Shown one piece after another: positions 35,722 to 44,740 of a stretch of DNA of 64,000 nt. The notes below the pieces were generated by a model. The model was not told where the DNA came from and made no database searches. It saw only the letters and a program-made list of their open reading frames with translations. This DNA is from Flavobacterium glycines. Lineage in GTDB: Bacteria > Bacteroidota > Bacteroidia > Flavobacteriales > Flavobacteriaceae. Both the position numbers and the translations under genes were made by a program. Position 1 is the stretch's first letter. Each line of letters opens with the position of its first letter. The stretch is taken from contig NZ_FNEO01000007.1 in NCBI RefSeq assembly GCF_900100165.1, positions 107,215-171,214 of the forward strand, read 5' to 3'.

Positions 35722-36129
35722 ATGAGAAGAGTTATAGTTGAGTATGCTAAATTAACAAACGAAATTTTAAACTTGTTAGTTGAAAAATTTCCTGATGGAT
35801 ATGACGACGAAGATATCATTCGTTTTAAAAATGCTAAAAACGAATTAGTAGAAGCTGTTGAAGTACGCACTGAGGATACTATCTACTTAGTAAAAGTGAG
35901 TACTAAACTTGCGGATAGAATCGAGAACTTTGATGAAGATGACGATTTAGATGACGTTGTTATAGAACCAATGGCGCCTATCAAAGGTTTAGATTTAGAT
36001 GACGACATTAGTGCTGATGACGACGATGACGACGACGATAATGACAAACCTGATTTAGACGAAGATGATGATGAAGATGGTGATGATAAAGACATCGCTG
36101 ATGACGACGACGACGAAGATGAAGATTAA
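35722..36129 (+). CDS. Small protein with aspartate-rich C-terminal tail
   Basis: 135 residues in two parts. Residues 1-75 form a compact domain (VEYAKLTNEILNLLVEKFPDGYD, then LVKVSTKLADRI). Residues about 75-135 are almost entirely Asp/Glu, including a run of eight Asp. Flavobacteria carry homologues, often annotated as hypothetical or, by mistake, DNA primase. The tail could mimic nucleic acid or bind cations. The gene begins 10 bases after the DHS-like gene and shares its terminator, so cotranscription is likely. Confidence 0.8.
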   Translation: MRRVIVEYAKLTNEILNLLVEKFPDGYDDEDIIRFKNAKNELVEAVEVRTEDTIYLVKVSTKLADRIENFDEDDDLDDVVIEPMAPIKGLDLDDDISADDDDDDDDNDKPDLDEDDDEDGDDKDIADDDDDEDED

Positions 36130-36145
36130 TTCATAAAGCCAACAT

Positions 36146-36180
36146 AAAAAAAGGAACTCAAAAAAAGAGTTCCTTTTTTA
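36146..36180. terminator. Bidirectional-looking terminator
   Basis: AAAAAGGAACTC and GAGTTCCTTTTT pair over 12 bases with a 7-A loop, followed by T-rich sequence. It lies 17 bases after the Asp-rich gene and 22 before recQ, so it works for the plus-strand unit upstream. Confidence 0.85.
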
Positions 36181-36201
36181 ATTTTTAGCCAATCCCTCAA
36201 A

Positions 36202-38313
36202 ATGATTCCTTCTCAGATATTACACACTACACTTAAAGAAAATTTTGGATTTGAAAAGTTCAGAACTAATCAGGAAGAAATTATAAACACCATATTACAA
36301 GGCAACGATACCTTAGCCATTATGCCTACCGGTGGCGGAAAATCCATTTGTTTTCAATTACCTGCCTTATTACTTCCCGGAATTACCGTTGTAATTTCTC
36401 CACTAATTGCCTTAATGAAAGATCAGGTGGATAGCCTTAAAGCCAACGGAATTGCTGCCTGCTACATCAACAGCACACAAACAGAAGCTGAACAACAAAA
36501 GCATATTGATAATTTAAAAAATAATAAAGTAAAGCTAATTTACATAGCTCCCGAGAGCTTGTCGTATCTGGACAATATTTTTAGCCTGCTCAACATAAGC
36601 TTAATTGCTATTGACGAAGCACATTGTATTTCGTCCTGGGGACACGACTTCAGACCAGCTTATACCAATTTAGGTTATCTCAAAAACCGCTTCCCTTCTA
36701 CTCCTATTTTAGCCTTAACTGCCACCGCCGATAAAGCTACACGTCAGGATATTAGCAATCAATTGAATTTGAAAAATCCTGCTGTTTTTATTGCTTCTTT
36801 TGATCGAAAAAACCTTAGTTTAGAAGTTCGACCAGCCTTAGACAGAGTCAAACAAATTATTGATTTCATCGAATCAAAACCTAACGATTCTGGTATTATT
36901 TATTGCCTGAGCCGAAAAACCACCGAAGAACTTGCAGAAAAACTTAACAAAGCAGGAATTCCGGCCAAAGCCTATCATGCCGGTTTAGATGCCGAACTTC
37001 GTTCTAAAACACAGGATGAATTTATAAATGATGAATGCCAGGTGGTTTGCGCCACAATTGCTTTCGGAATGGGAATTGACAAGTCGAATGTGCGTTGGGT
37101 AATTCATTATAATCTACCTAAAAACATCGAAGGTTATTATCAGGAAATCGGTCGCGCAGGTCGTGACGGATTGAATTCAGAAACTATTTTATTCGAAAGT
37201 TATGGCGATTTGATTCAATTGCAAAAATTTGCTTCGCAGGGACAAAATGCCGAAATACAATTGGCCAAACTCGAACGAATGAAACAATATGCTGACGCAC
37301 TAAGTTGTCGCCGAAAAATACTGCTTTCGTATTTTGGAGAAATCGTAACCGAAAATTGTGGCAATTGCGATATTTGCAAAAATCCTCCCGCCTTTTTTGA
37401 CGGGACTATTCATGCTCAAAAAGCACTTTCGGCTATTATTCGTCTCAATGAATCCGAACCATTACATGTAATTGTTGATTTTTTAAGAGGTTCTAAAAAT
37501 GCATACATTTACGAAAAAGAATACCAAAATTTAAAGACCTATGGCGTAGGTATCGAAACTTCCTGGCACGACTGGAATCAATACCTGATTCAGTTAATCA
37601 ATCTGGGATATTGCGAAATTGCTTTCCATCAACAAAACAAAATCAGACTTACTTCGTTAGCTAAGAAAGTTTTATTTGAAGGTGAAAAAGTACAACTCTC
37701 AACAGTTCAAAAACCCGCAGAACAAAAAAGTGATAAAAATACCAACAAAGCTAAAGTAGTTAACAATTCTCTTTTTGAAACCTTACGTAAATTGCGCTAC
37801 GAAATTGCAACTGAAGAAGAAGTACCTGCCTATGTTATTTTTAGTGATGCAACTTTACGCCAAATGGAAATCAACCGCCCGATGAGTGAGGAAGAATTGA
37901 TTATAATTGACGGTGTTGGAAAAGCCAAATTGGAAAAATACGGTGATGCTTTTATCAAAGCTATTATTACTTTTCAAAAAGATAAAAAGATTAAAACTAA
38001 AAAAGAATCGAGTACTTATAAAGAAACTCTAGCTTTGTATCAGGAAGGTTTGACAATTGATGAAATTGCTGCTAAAAGAAAATTAGGCACTGGAACTATC
38101 ATGTCACATTTAGCTAAATTATATTCAGACGGAGCTGCAATTGACTTACACCAATTTGTTTCAGAAGAAGAAGTTAACTTAATAGCGGCAGCGCAAATTA
38201 AATTAGAAAAACCAACAGCTCTAAAACCTTATTTTGATTATTTCGAAGAAAAAATAGCTTACGAAAAAATCAGACTGGCTTTAGCCATTATTGAAAAAGA
38301 AGAAAACAACTAG
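36202..38313 (+). CDS. recQ: ATP-dependent DNA helicase RecQ
   Basis: 703 residues, longer than E. coli RecQ (609). Superfamily 2 helicase core: Walker A PTGGGKSI at 42-49, DEAH at 138-141 within AIDEAHCISSWGHDFR, and the second RecA lobe with QEIGRAGRDG. Zinc-binding cysteines follow (SCRRKILL...CGNCDIC), then the winged-helix RQC domain and an HRDC domain (about 525-600). The extra C-terminal about 100 residues look like a helix-turn-helix (YQEGLTIDEIAAKRKLGTGTI), the RQC-like tail often seen in Bacteroidota. It acts in recombination and fork repair. Confidence 0.96.
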   Translation: MIPSQILHTTLKENFGFEKFRTNQEEIINTILQGNDTLAIMPTGGGKSICFQLPALLLPGITVVISPLIALMKDQVDSLKANGIAACYINSTQTEAEQQKHIDNLKNNKVKLIYIAPESLSYLDNIFSLLNISLIAIDEAHCISSWGHDFRPAYTNLGYLKNRFPSTPILALTATADKATRQDISNQLNLKNPAVFIASFDRKNLSLEVRPALDRVKQIIDFIESKPNDSGIIYCLSRKTTEELAEKLNKAGIPAKAYHAGLDAELRSKTQDEFINDECQVVCATIAFGMGIDKSNVRWVIHYNLPKNIEGYYQEIGRAGRDGLNSETILFESYGDLIQLQKFASQGQNAEIQLAKLERMKQYADALSCRRKILLSYFGEIVTENCGNCDICKNPPAFFDGTIHAQKALSAIIRLNESEPLHVIVDFLRGSKNAYIYEKEYQNLKTYGVGIETSWHDWNQYLIQLINLGYCEIAFHQQNKIRLTSLAKKVLFEGEKVQLSTVQKPAEQKSDKNTNKAKVVNNSLFETLRKLRYEIATEEEVPAYVIFSDATLRQMEINRPMSEEELIIIDGVGKAKLEKYGDAFIKAIITFQKDKKIKTKKESSTYKETLALYQEGLTIDEIAAKRKLGTGTIMSHLAKLYSDGAAIDLHQFVSEEEVNLIAAAQIKLEKPTALKPYFDYFEEKIAYEKIRLALAIIEKEENN

Positions 38314-38319
38314 GTAATT

Positions 38320-38802
38320 ATGATTTATTCCTTCCCTCCTTTTGTCAACGCCGAAACTCAAATTTTAATTTTAGGAACCATGCCCGGAATTGCTTCTTTA
38401 GAAAAACAGGAATATTATGCGCATCCGCGCAATCATTTCTGGAAAATCATTTATACTTTATTTGATAAATTACCGGTTACTACTGTTTTCGAAGAAAAAA
38501 TAAAAGTATTGCAAAATCATAAAATTGGCATTTGGGATGTTTTGGAAAATTGCGAACGAAAAGGAAGTTTAGATATTCACATTAAAAATCATAAGCCAAA
38601 TGATTTTGAAAGTTTATTGAAACAATTTCCTAATATTAAAAAGATTGTCTTCAACGGAAAAGAAAGTCACCGCTACTTTAATAAAAATTTCGGGCAAATA
38701 AAAGGCATTACTTATTATGTAATGCCTTCTACTAGTCCCGCTAATACGATGTCTTTTGAAAACAAGCTGAAAATCTGGTCAACTGTTTTCTATGATTTAT
38801 AA
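38320..38802 (+). CDS. DNA-deoxyinosine (hypoxanthine) glycosylase, UDG superfamily
   Basis: 160 residues. The N-terminus has LILGTMPGIASLEKQEYYAHPRNHFW, the family-6 UDG motif in which G-T-M-P replaces the G-Q-D-P of Ung. The C-terminal motif is MPSTSPANT. Enzymes of this group remove hypoxanthine (and weakly uracil) from DNA. It starts 6 bases after recQ, so it is probably cotranscribed, and its end overlaps the convergent DinB gene by 6 bases. The window thus holds two UDG-fold repair enzymes. Confidence 0.9.
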   Translation: MIYSFPPFVNAETQILILGTMPGIASLEKQEYYAHPRNHFWKIIYTLFDKLPVTTVFEEKIKVLQNHKIGIWDVLENCERKGSLDIHIKNHKPNDFESLLKQFPNIKKIVFNGKESHRYFNKNFGQIKGITYYVMPSTSPANTMSFENKLKIWSTVFYDL

Positions 38803-39312
38803 ATATCTTTCTTTAAAAACTTTATGATGGTGTTTTAAGTGTCCAATGATAATAAAACCTATCGCACGCACTGAAATATCAGCATTAGAAGCAATTCCAA
38901 TTCTTTTTAATTGTTCTTCTGAAAGACTTTTAAAAAGCGCCAAAGTACTTTGGCGAACAATTGATAATTCAGTTAACAAACTTTGTAAGTGCCTGCTATT
39001 AGCATCTGTATTTAATGCATAAGCATTTTCATCAAATCCCGGCAAAGGCGTTTTGTCATTTCTGGAAACCCGCAAAGCCCTGTAAGCAAAAACACGTTCG
39101 GTATCAATTATGTGCTGAATGATTTCTTTGATTGTCCATTTGCCTTCGGCATAACGATAATCAAATTTATCCATTGGAATATCCTGAACAAAACGAATAA
39201 AATCATGAAGACTTATTTCTAAGTCTTCATATAAATCTCCGTCTCCTGCTGCTTTTACATAAGTAGCATTGAATACAGAATATTCGTTTTCCGGGATATC
39301 AATTGCTTTCAT
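38797..39312 (-). CDS. DinB-family protein
   Basis: 171 residues. A four-helix DinB/YfiT-type bundle with metal-binding histidines likely in IQHIIDTERVFAYRALR (first His) and GHLKHHHKVFKERYL at the C-terminus. Bacteroidota have many such proteins of unproven function (thiol transferases, detoxification). It ends 6 bases inside the convergent glycosylase gene and lies 6 bases downstream of ppc, so it may be the last gene of that unit. Confidence 0.88.
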   Translation of the reverse strand: MKAIDIPENEYSVFNATYVKAAGDGDLYEDLEISLHDFIRFVQDIPMDKFDYRYAEGKWTIKEIIQHIIDTERVFAYRALRVSRNDKTPLPGFDENAYALNTDANSRHLQSLLTELSIVRQSTLALFKSLSEEQLKRIGIASNADISVRAIGFIIIGHLKHHHKVFKERYL

Positions 39313-39318
39313 AAAAAA

Positions 39319-41904
39319 TTAAGCTGAATTTCTACTTGCATTGGTATTACCAAACAAAGAACGCATTACGATTTTTTCGTAAACTTTAATCAGTTTTTCA
39401 TCCGGATTTGGCTCTTTATTCAATTCATTAATTCGCAATAATGCATATTGTTGAATCGTTAATAAAGGCAACACAATACGTTCTCTGATTTGAATTGAAG
39501 CTATACCGTCAGGATAATTTTCCATCAATTCTTTATGTCCGGCAATTTTCAACAACAATCTCTTAGTTTCTAAAAACTCGTCATAAATGTTTTGCCAGAA
39601 TTCTCCAAATTCAGGATCATTTTTCATATAAGCTGTTAATGGGAAAAATGACTTAGCCAATGACATCATACTATTTTCCAATAATGTTTTGAAGAACATA
39701 GAACGGTTGTACAAGTCCTGAACTTTTTCCCATTGATTTGTGTCCTCAAAGTATTTTAAAGCCGAACCAACACCATAGAAACCTGGTACATTTTGTTTCA
39801 ACTGACTCCAGGAACCCACAAATGGAATAGCTCTTAAATCTTTAAAATCTAATTTTTCAGACTTACTTCTTTTAGAAGGACGACTTCCAATATTAGTTTT
39901 AGCGTAATATTTCAACGTACTCATTTTTTCCAAGTACGGAATAAACTTATCGTGATTTTTAAAACTCAAATATTTTTCATATCCAAGTTCAGATAATTGG
40001 ACCATAATCTCTTTGTCACTATCTGATAATTTATTCAAATCTTTATTGAATACCTGGTTAGTTACACCAGCACTTAATAAGTTTTCTAAATTATGACGAC
40101 AAGAATCCAAAGTTCCAAAGTTTGAACTAATAGTTTGCCCCTGAACAGTAACCTGAATTTCTTTGTTTTCGATTTCTGGTCCTAAAGAAGCATAAAACTT
40201 ATGTGTTTTACCTCCTCCACGAGCAGGCGGTCCACCACGTCCATCAAAGAAAATCACTTTAATTCCGTATTTTCTGGACATAGCAGTAAGCTGCTCCTTA
40301 GCCTGATAAATACTCCAGTTAGCCATTAAATAACCACCATCTTTTGTACCATCAGAAAAACCAAGCATAATGGTTTGTTTCATTCCTCTGTTAGCCAAAT
40401 GCTCAGCATAAACCGGATTTGTATACAATTGCTCCATTACATTATGCGCATTTTGTAAATCATCTACTGATTCAAATAAAGGCACAATATCAACTGATGG
40501 ATGCTCCCAGTTGCTCAGTCTAAATAAAGCATAAGCTTCTAAAACATTAACCGCATTTTCATTATTACTAATAATATAACGGTTAGCTCCTAACTCACCA
40601 TTGCATTTCTGAATTTGCTGAATAGCTCTGATAGAATCAATTGTAGATTGAGTCATTTCATTTTTAAAATCAGCCGAATTCAAATTCCCTTGTACCTGCG
40701 TTAAAACTTCACATTTTTCTGCTTCGGATAATTCATAATAGTTTTTAGGGAAAACTTCACTTCCATTAGCTAAATAGTAATCAAAAATATCTCTGAATAC
40801 CGCATCGTGAATTTTACTATTCTGACGAATATCTAATGTTGCAAAATGGAATCCGAATAAATTTACTTTTATCAATAAAGCTTCTAATTCATCAACATAT
40901 AAAGATTGATGTTGCTCTACAATAATAGTTTTAATTTTGTTTAACTGAGATTTAAATTCCTCTAAAGTGATAAAAATTTCACCTGTAGAATAAAAAACAG
41001 AACGGTATAATTTATTTTCAAGTTCAGCAACCAGAAAATCTACACCTGAGAAAGTTAGTTTTCTCTTTAAGTTTCTCATTTCAAAATAATAACATTTTAA
41101 AATAGAAGTTCTTAAACGATCAGCAACTTTAAGTGTAATATCAGTGGTAACAAATGGATTTCCATCTCTGTCTCCTCCCGGCCAGAAACCTAGTTGGATA
41201 ATAGGATTTTTAATATTTCCATTTGGTGCAATATTCGTTTCTAAATAATGCATTAAATCTCCGGCAGTATTATAGAATACATTTTCCAGATACCAAATTA
41301 AGCTTACTGCTTCGTCAAAAGGATTTGGCTTTTCATTTTTAATGAAAGGGGTTTTTCCTAATTGTGCCAAAAGCTGTTTGATTTGCAATAGATTATTATC
41401 ACGAATAGCTTGTGTAAGGTCGTTGATAATACCTAAAACCGGACCAGGATAAAACTGTGTAGGGTGAGCTGTCAGAACTGTTCTAACATTGAAGTTTTCC
41501 AAAAATTCAGCTAACTCTTCATTCTTACCTCTGGCTTCTGATTTTTCTTTGATATCTCTCAAAGAACCGCGTCCCTCCATATTATTTACAATAGGAAAAG
41601 CAGCATCTTCTATAGCATCAAACAATACAATCTGACGTTCTATATATTGGATAAAACGAAACATTAAATCAATTTTATCAGCCTCTACATCAGTGTGTAA
41701 ATATTTTTTAGAGAAGAATTCAAAAATTTCCTTTGGTGTTTCCATCTTTTTGTAACCTGTATCACAAACCTCTGTAAACAAAGGCAATAAGGCACCGGTA
41801 TTATCAATTGAATCAAAAGGTAAAGTAATGAAAACGCTATTGTAAATATGATATTTAGAGAGAACGTTTTGGTTAAAACGTTCTATTTTAGGGAGCGTAT
41901 ACAT
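39319..41904 (-). CDS. ppc: Phosphoenolpyruvate carboxylase
   Basis: 861 residues. It makes oxaloacetate from PEP and bicarbonate to refill the TCA cycle. Catalytic motifs are visible: TAHPTQFYPG with the active His, GFWPGGDRDGNPFVT, and FFDGRGGPPARGGGK. The C-terminus ends NTNASRNSA rather than the NTG of many proteobacterial enzymes, where the terminal glycine loop matters for catalysis; the N-terminal region is also shortened. Both are common in Bacteroidota homologues. DinB follows 6 bases later. Confidence 0.94.
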   Translation of the reverse strand: MYTLPKIERFNQNVLSKYHIYNSVFITLPFDSIDNTGALLPLFTEVCDTGYKKMETPKEIFEFFSKKYLHTDVEADKIDLMFRFIQYIERQIVLFDAIEDAAFPIVNNMEGRGSLRDIKEKSEARGKNEELAEFLENFNVRTVLTAHPTQFYPGPVLGIINDLTQAIRDNNLLQIKQLLAQLGKTPFIKNEKPNPFDEAVSLIWYLENVFYNTAGDLMHYLETNIAPNGNIKNPIIQLGFWPGGDRDGNPFVTTDITLKVADRLRTSILKCYYFEMRNLKRKLTFSGVDFLVAELENKLYRSVFYSTGEIFITLEEFKSQLNKIKTIIVEQHQSLYVDELEALLIKVNLFGFHFATLDIRQNSKIHDAVFRDIFDYYLANGSEVFPKNYYELSEAEKCEVLTQVQGNLNSADFKNEMTQSTIDSIRAIQQIQKCNGELGANRYIISNNENAVNVLEAYALFRLSNWEHPSVDIVPLFESVDDLQNAHNVMEQLYTNPVYAEHLANRGMKQTIMLGFSDGTKDGGYLMANWSIYQAKEQLTAMSRKYGIKVIFFDGRGGPPARGGGKTHKFYASLGPEIENKEIQVTVQGQTISSNFGTLDSCRHNLENLLSAGVTNQVFNKDLNKLSDSDKEIMVQLSELGYEKYLSFKNHDKFIPYLEKMSTLKYYAKTNIGSRPSKRSKSEKLDFKDLRAIPFVGSWSQLKQNVPGFYGVGSALKYFEDTNQWEKVQDLYNRSMFFKTLLENSMMSLAKSFFPLTAYMKNDPEFGEFWQNIYDEFLETKRLLLKIAGHKELMENYPDGIASIQIRERIVLPLLTIQQYALLRINELNKEPNPDEKLIKVYEKIVMRSLFGNTNASRNSA

Positions 41905-41956
41905 AAATTATGTTAATTATTTTTTTGTTAATTATGCGTATTGTTCATTTTTAAAA

Positions 41957-41984
41957 AAAATAACCCCAAGAGTAAACTTGAGGT
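41957..41984 (-). terminator. Terminator of the Lrp/AsnC gene
   Basis: An 8-bp stem (41963-41970 with 41977-41984) that is complete only on the minus strand, where a C-A position becomes G-U, followed by a T-run. It lies about 30 bases after the stop of the regulator. Confidence 0.75.
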
Positions 41985-42015
41985 ATTATTTTTTTAATAA
42001 CATTCAAGTCAAAAA

Positions 42016-42495
42016 TTACATGTTTTTGAAGATAGTGTGCATCAAACGCTTCTTATCGTTGATACTTTCTTCAAGAGAAATCATAGTTTCTGTTCTATAT
42101 ACACCATCGATATCGTCAATCATAAAGATTACATCTTTAGCATGTTTAGTATCTTTTGCTCTGATTTTACAGAAAATATTAAATTTCCCGGTAGTTACAG
42201 AAGCAACTGTCACAAAAGGAATTTCGTTAATACGTTGTAAAACAAACTTCGTTTGAGAGGTGTTATTTAAAAACACACCTACATAAGCAATAAAAGAATA
42301 GCCTAATTTATCATAATCCAACACTAAAGAGGAACCCATGATAATACCAGCATCTTCCATTTTCTTAACTCTAACATGCACAGTACCAGCTGAAATTAAT
42401 AATTTTTTAGCAATATCCGTGAACGGAACTCTCGTATTATCTATCAACATGTCTAAAATTTGATGATCTACTTCATCTAAACGGAACTTACTCAT
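42016..42495 (-). CDS. Lrp/AsnC-family transcriptional regulator
   Basis: 159 residues. An N-terminal helix-turn-helix (about 5-60; DEVDHQILDMLIDNTRVPFTDIAKKLLISAGTVHVRVKKM, given here in part) and a C-terminal RAM ligand-binding domain (about 70-150; AYVGVFLNNT, FNIFCKIRAKD). Such regulators respond to amino acids. Its targets are not marked nearby; ppc lies downstream and the carboxypeptidase upstream, both separately expressed. Confidence 0.92.
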   Translation of the reverse strand: MSKFRLDEVDHQILDMLIDNTRVPFTDIAKKLLISAGTVHVRVKKMEDAGIIMGSSLVLDYDKLGYSFIAYVGVFLNNTSQTKFVLQRINEIPFVTVASVTTGKFNIFCKIRAKDTKHAKDVIFMIDDIDGVYRTETMISLEESINDKKRLMHTIFKNM

Positions 42496-42571
42496 ATTTC
42501 TTTAATTATATTATTAATTATCATTTTAAAGCATAAAAATATACATAAAAATGATAAACTCGTACAAAAAA

Positions 42572-43726
42572 TTACTTTTTTATTAATCCGTTGACAAATT
42601 TATGGTCTTTTCCTAAACAAAAATTTGCCTTTTGATCAAGTTTTGGAAAATTATTTACTCCGTCATCATAAACAGCACCTTGGGCATCAAATTCTTCATG
42701 TCCAAAGAAACCTTCTAATTCATCAATTTTAGCTACATAAGCATTAAAATTGATTTTACCATCAATTAATTCCTCCTTATACTGAGCAGCAAAATTCGTT
42801 ATTTTTTCATTACCGTCATAATTTATTTTAACCTTTTTGTATATAAAATCATAAAAAACAACTTTATTTTGAGGAATATTCAAATATTCTTCCGTTCTAT
42901 TAATTTCTACAACGTTTTCGTTAAGTTTTGTAAAACTCGAAACTAAAGCCATAAAAATGTATTTTCGAGTAACTTCTCTATGATAGTCTCCCGGAAAATG
43001 GCCAGCTTCAAATAAAATAGTAGGAACGCCTAAATACTGAAAAGTATCTCCAATACAATTAATATTGAAAGAATCATCAAAACGCCCTATTTGTCCCGGA
43101 ATAAATCCTTGTAATACCGCATTCATTTCAGCAATCAAATTAATAGCTTTTTGTCGCGAATCATTTATTTCTCTTTCTTCATTATAAGAAGGTGCTAAAA
43201 ACGAAACCGTTGCAGGTTTACCAGTATCAGCAACTCCAAAAATAGTTCGCTGATCGTGAAGATTATAGCAAAAATCAGGTTTGAATTCCTCAAAAACCGC
43301 CCGCAATATTTTACTTTCCGGCTGAGTCAAGTCCTGCGAATCCCTGTTTAAGTCAATTTCATTAGCATTGGCCCGAGTATACAAATAAGCTCCATCAGGA
43401 TTCAACATTGGTAAACAGCAAAAAGTAAAATTAGCCAAGAAAGTTTTTGCCAAATCTGAACCACTATGCAGCAGATTTAAAAAATCAAATAAAGCTTTTG
43501 TGGTTGTACTTTCATTACCATGCATTTGCGACCAAAGATAAATCTTAGTCTTTCCCGTACCGATACTATATTTATAAATTAATCTTCCCTTAACTGATTT
43601 TCCAATAACCGACAATTGATTATCCGTATTCATTCTGTTTAATATTGGCTCAATTGACTCCAGAGTCAAATACCTGCCTTCAATCGTTTTTTCTTTATTA
43701 TCAAGAAACAATTGTTCTAAATTCAT
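42572..43726 (-). CDS. M14-family zinc carboxypeptidase
   Basis: 384 residues, with no signal peptide, so cytoplasmic by sequence. The M14 zinc site is seen in WSQMHGNESTTTKA (HxxE) and the later His in YNLHDQRTIFG; the catalytic Glu is in ILFEAGHFPGDYH. The last about 130 residues are not catalytic. Related flavobacterial proteins are annotated as peptidase M14 or zinc carboxypeptidase. Its promoter region carries several palindromes shared with the divergent XRE regulator, including one covering a TACTTTTG box (43748-43755, minus strand), so it is probably a regulated target of it. Confidence 0.88.
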   Translation of the reverse strand: MNLEQLFLDNKEKTIEGRYLTLESIEPILNRMNTDNQLSVIGKSVKGRLIYKYSIGTGKTKIYLWSQMHGNESTTTKALFDFLNLLHSGSDLAKTFLANFTFCCLPMLNPDGAYLYTRANANEIDLNRDSQDLTQPESKILRAVFEEFKPDFCYNLHDQRTIFGVADTGKPATVSFLAPSYNEEREINDSRQKAINLIAEMNAVLQGFIPGQIGRFDDSFNINCIGDTFQYLGVPTILFEAGHFPGDYHREVTRKYIFMALVSSFTKLNENVVEINRTEEYLNIPQNKVVFYDFIYKKVKINYDGNEKITNFAAQYKEELIDGKINFNAYVAKIDELEGFFGHEEFDAQGAVYDDGVNNFPKLDQKANFCLGKDHKFVNGLIKK

Positions 43727-43743
43727 AATCCATTTTTTTTTGA

Positions 43744-44049
43744 TTTACAAAAGTAAACATCTTTATTTTTACATTCGTAAACAATAAGCAAAGAGTGTTT
43801 TTTATAATTGTAAACAATATTGCCACTTTTTTTGAGTTATTGTTCTAACAGTTAATTGACAAATGTTATTTTAATTCTATTCAATACACACTCTACTTAT
43901 TTCTAGATAATTAACTATTTTATTTTAAATTTAAAATTTAAACAAATTACAATATTAACTATTATTTACAACTGTAATATTGGAGTTTACATTGCTTTTA
44001 ATTACATTTGTAAACAGTTAGTTTTAAAACTATATTTTACAATGGTAAA
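43744..44049. promoter_or_regulatory. Cluster of six TTTAC-N4-GTAAA operator-like palindromes
   Basis: Sites at 43744-43757 (exact), 43768-43781 (exact), 43801-43814 (one mismatch), 43965-43978 (one mismatch), 44001-44014 (one mismatch) and 44036-44049 (exact). The last overlaps the ATG of the XRE gene at 44042. The first covers a minus-strand -7 box of the carboxypeptidase and the fifth covers the -7 box of the XRE gene. They occupy the 315 bases between the two divergent genes, which hold no other ORF. Autoregulation by the XRE protein, together with control of the peptidase, is the natural reading. Confidence 0.8.
43980..44010 (+). promoter_or_regulatory. Promoter of the XRE regulator
   Basis: TTG (43980-43982), exactly 20 bases, TACATTTG (44003-44010). 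The -7 box lies inside the fifth palindrome. The start codon is 32 bases downstream. Confidence 0.75.
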
Positions 44050-44500
44050 CACGGAAGATTTTATAAAAAGACTCGAGATTATACTCGATTATTACGGGAT
44101 GAACGCTTCTGCCTTTGCCGATAAAATTGGTGTGCAACGCTCTAGTTTATCTCATCTCCTTTCAGGAAGAAACAAACCCAGTCTGGATTTTATTCTCAAA
44201 ATTCTGGATGTTTATCCTGAAGTCGATTTGTATTGGATATTAAATGGTAAAGGTAATTTCCCTAAAAACAACAGTTTACCAACTGAACCGGAAACACCAG
44301 TAAACATTCCTCCGATTTCTCCAGTAAATCCAGACGCACTAATTGATGAAAGTTTATTTTCAGAAAAGAATATCAAAGAAAAAACTACCAATTCAAATGA
44401 GATACTAAAAAATCTATTTGAAGAAGATATTGAAAAAATAGTATTTTTCTATAAAGACGGGACTTTTAAAAGCTTTAATCCGAACACAAAACAGTCTTAA
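44042..44500 (+). CDS. XRE-family helix-turn-helix regulator
   Basis: 152 residues. The N-terminal lambda-repressor-like HTH spans about 5-65 (MNASAFADKIGVQRSSLSH and LLSGRNKPSLDFILKIL). A Pro/Asn-rich linker follows (about 78-105), then a short C-terminal segment with the conserved ending IEKIVFFYKDGTFKSF. Flavobacteria have several copies of this architecture. The six operator-like palindromes upstream, one over its own promoter and one over its start codon, argue strongly for autoregulation. There is no phage context, so it looks like a host regulator. Confidence 0.9.
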   Translation: MVNTEDFIKRLEIILDYYGMNASAFADKIGVQRSSLSHLLSGRNKPSLDFILKILDVYPEVDLYWILNGKGNFPKNNSLPTEPETPVNIPPISPVNPDALIDESLFSEKNIKEKTTNSNEILKNLFEEDIEKIVFFYKDGTFKSFNPNTKQS

Positions 44501-44740
44501 ATCATACCGTACTAGTATTAAATACAAAATGCAAGTAAAAAACAATAGTACAATACAAATCAATAGTATACACTTTTAAATAAAAGTATTAATTACTTCT
44601 ACAACTACCTACAAAAGTTATTACTAAATTCAAGACTCTTCATTTTTCAGACAATTGTTTGTAAGAAAATAATTTTACTTTTTTATTTAAAAAATAGCGC
44701 TTTTAGGATATAAAAGTTATTTTTGAGAAAAAGCAGATTC

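Noticed and set aside
35883..36095. Serine-rich 70-residue minus-strand frame
   Set aside because: It is the antisense of the GAT/GAC-rich tail of the Asp-rich gene; the serine run is a direct consequence.
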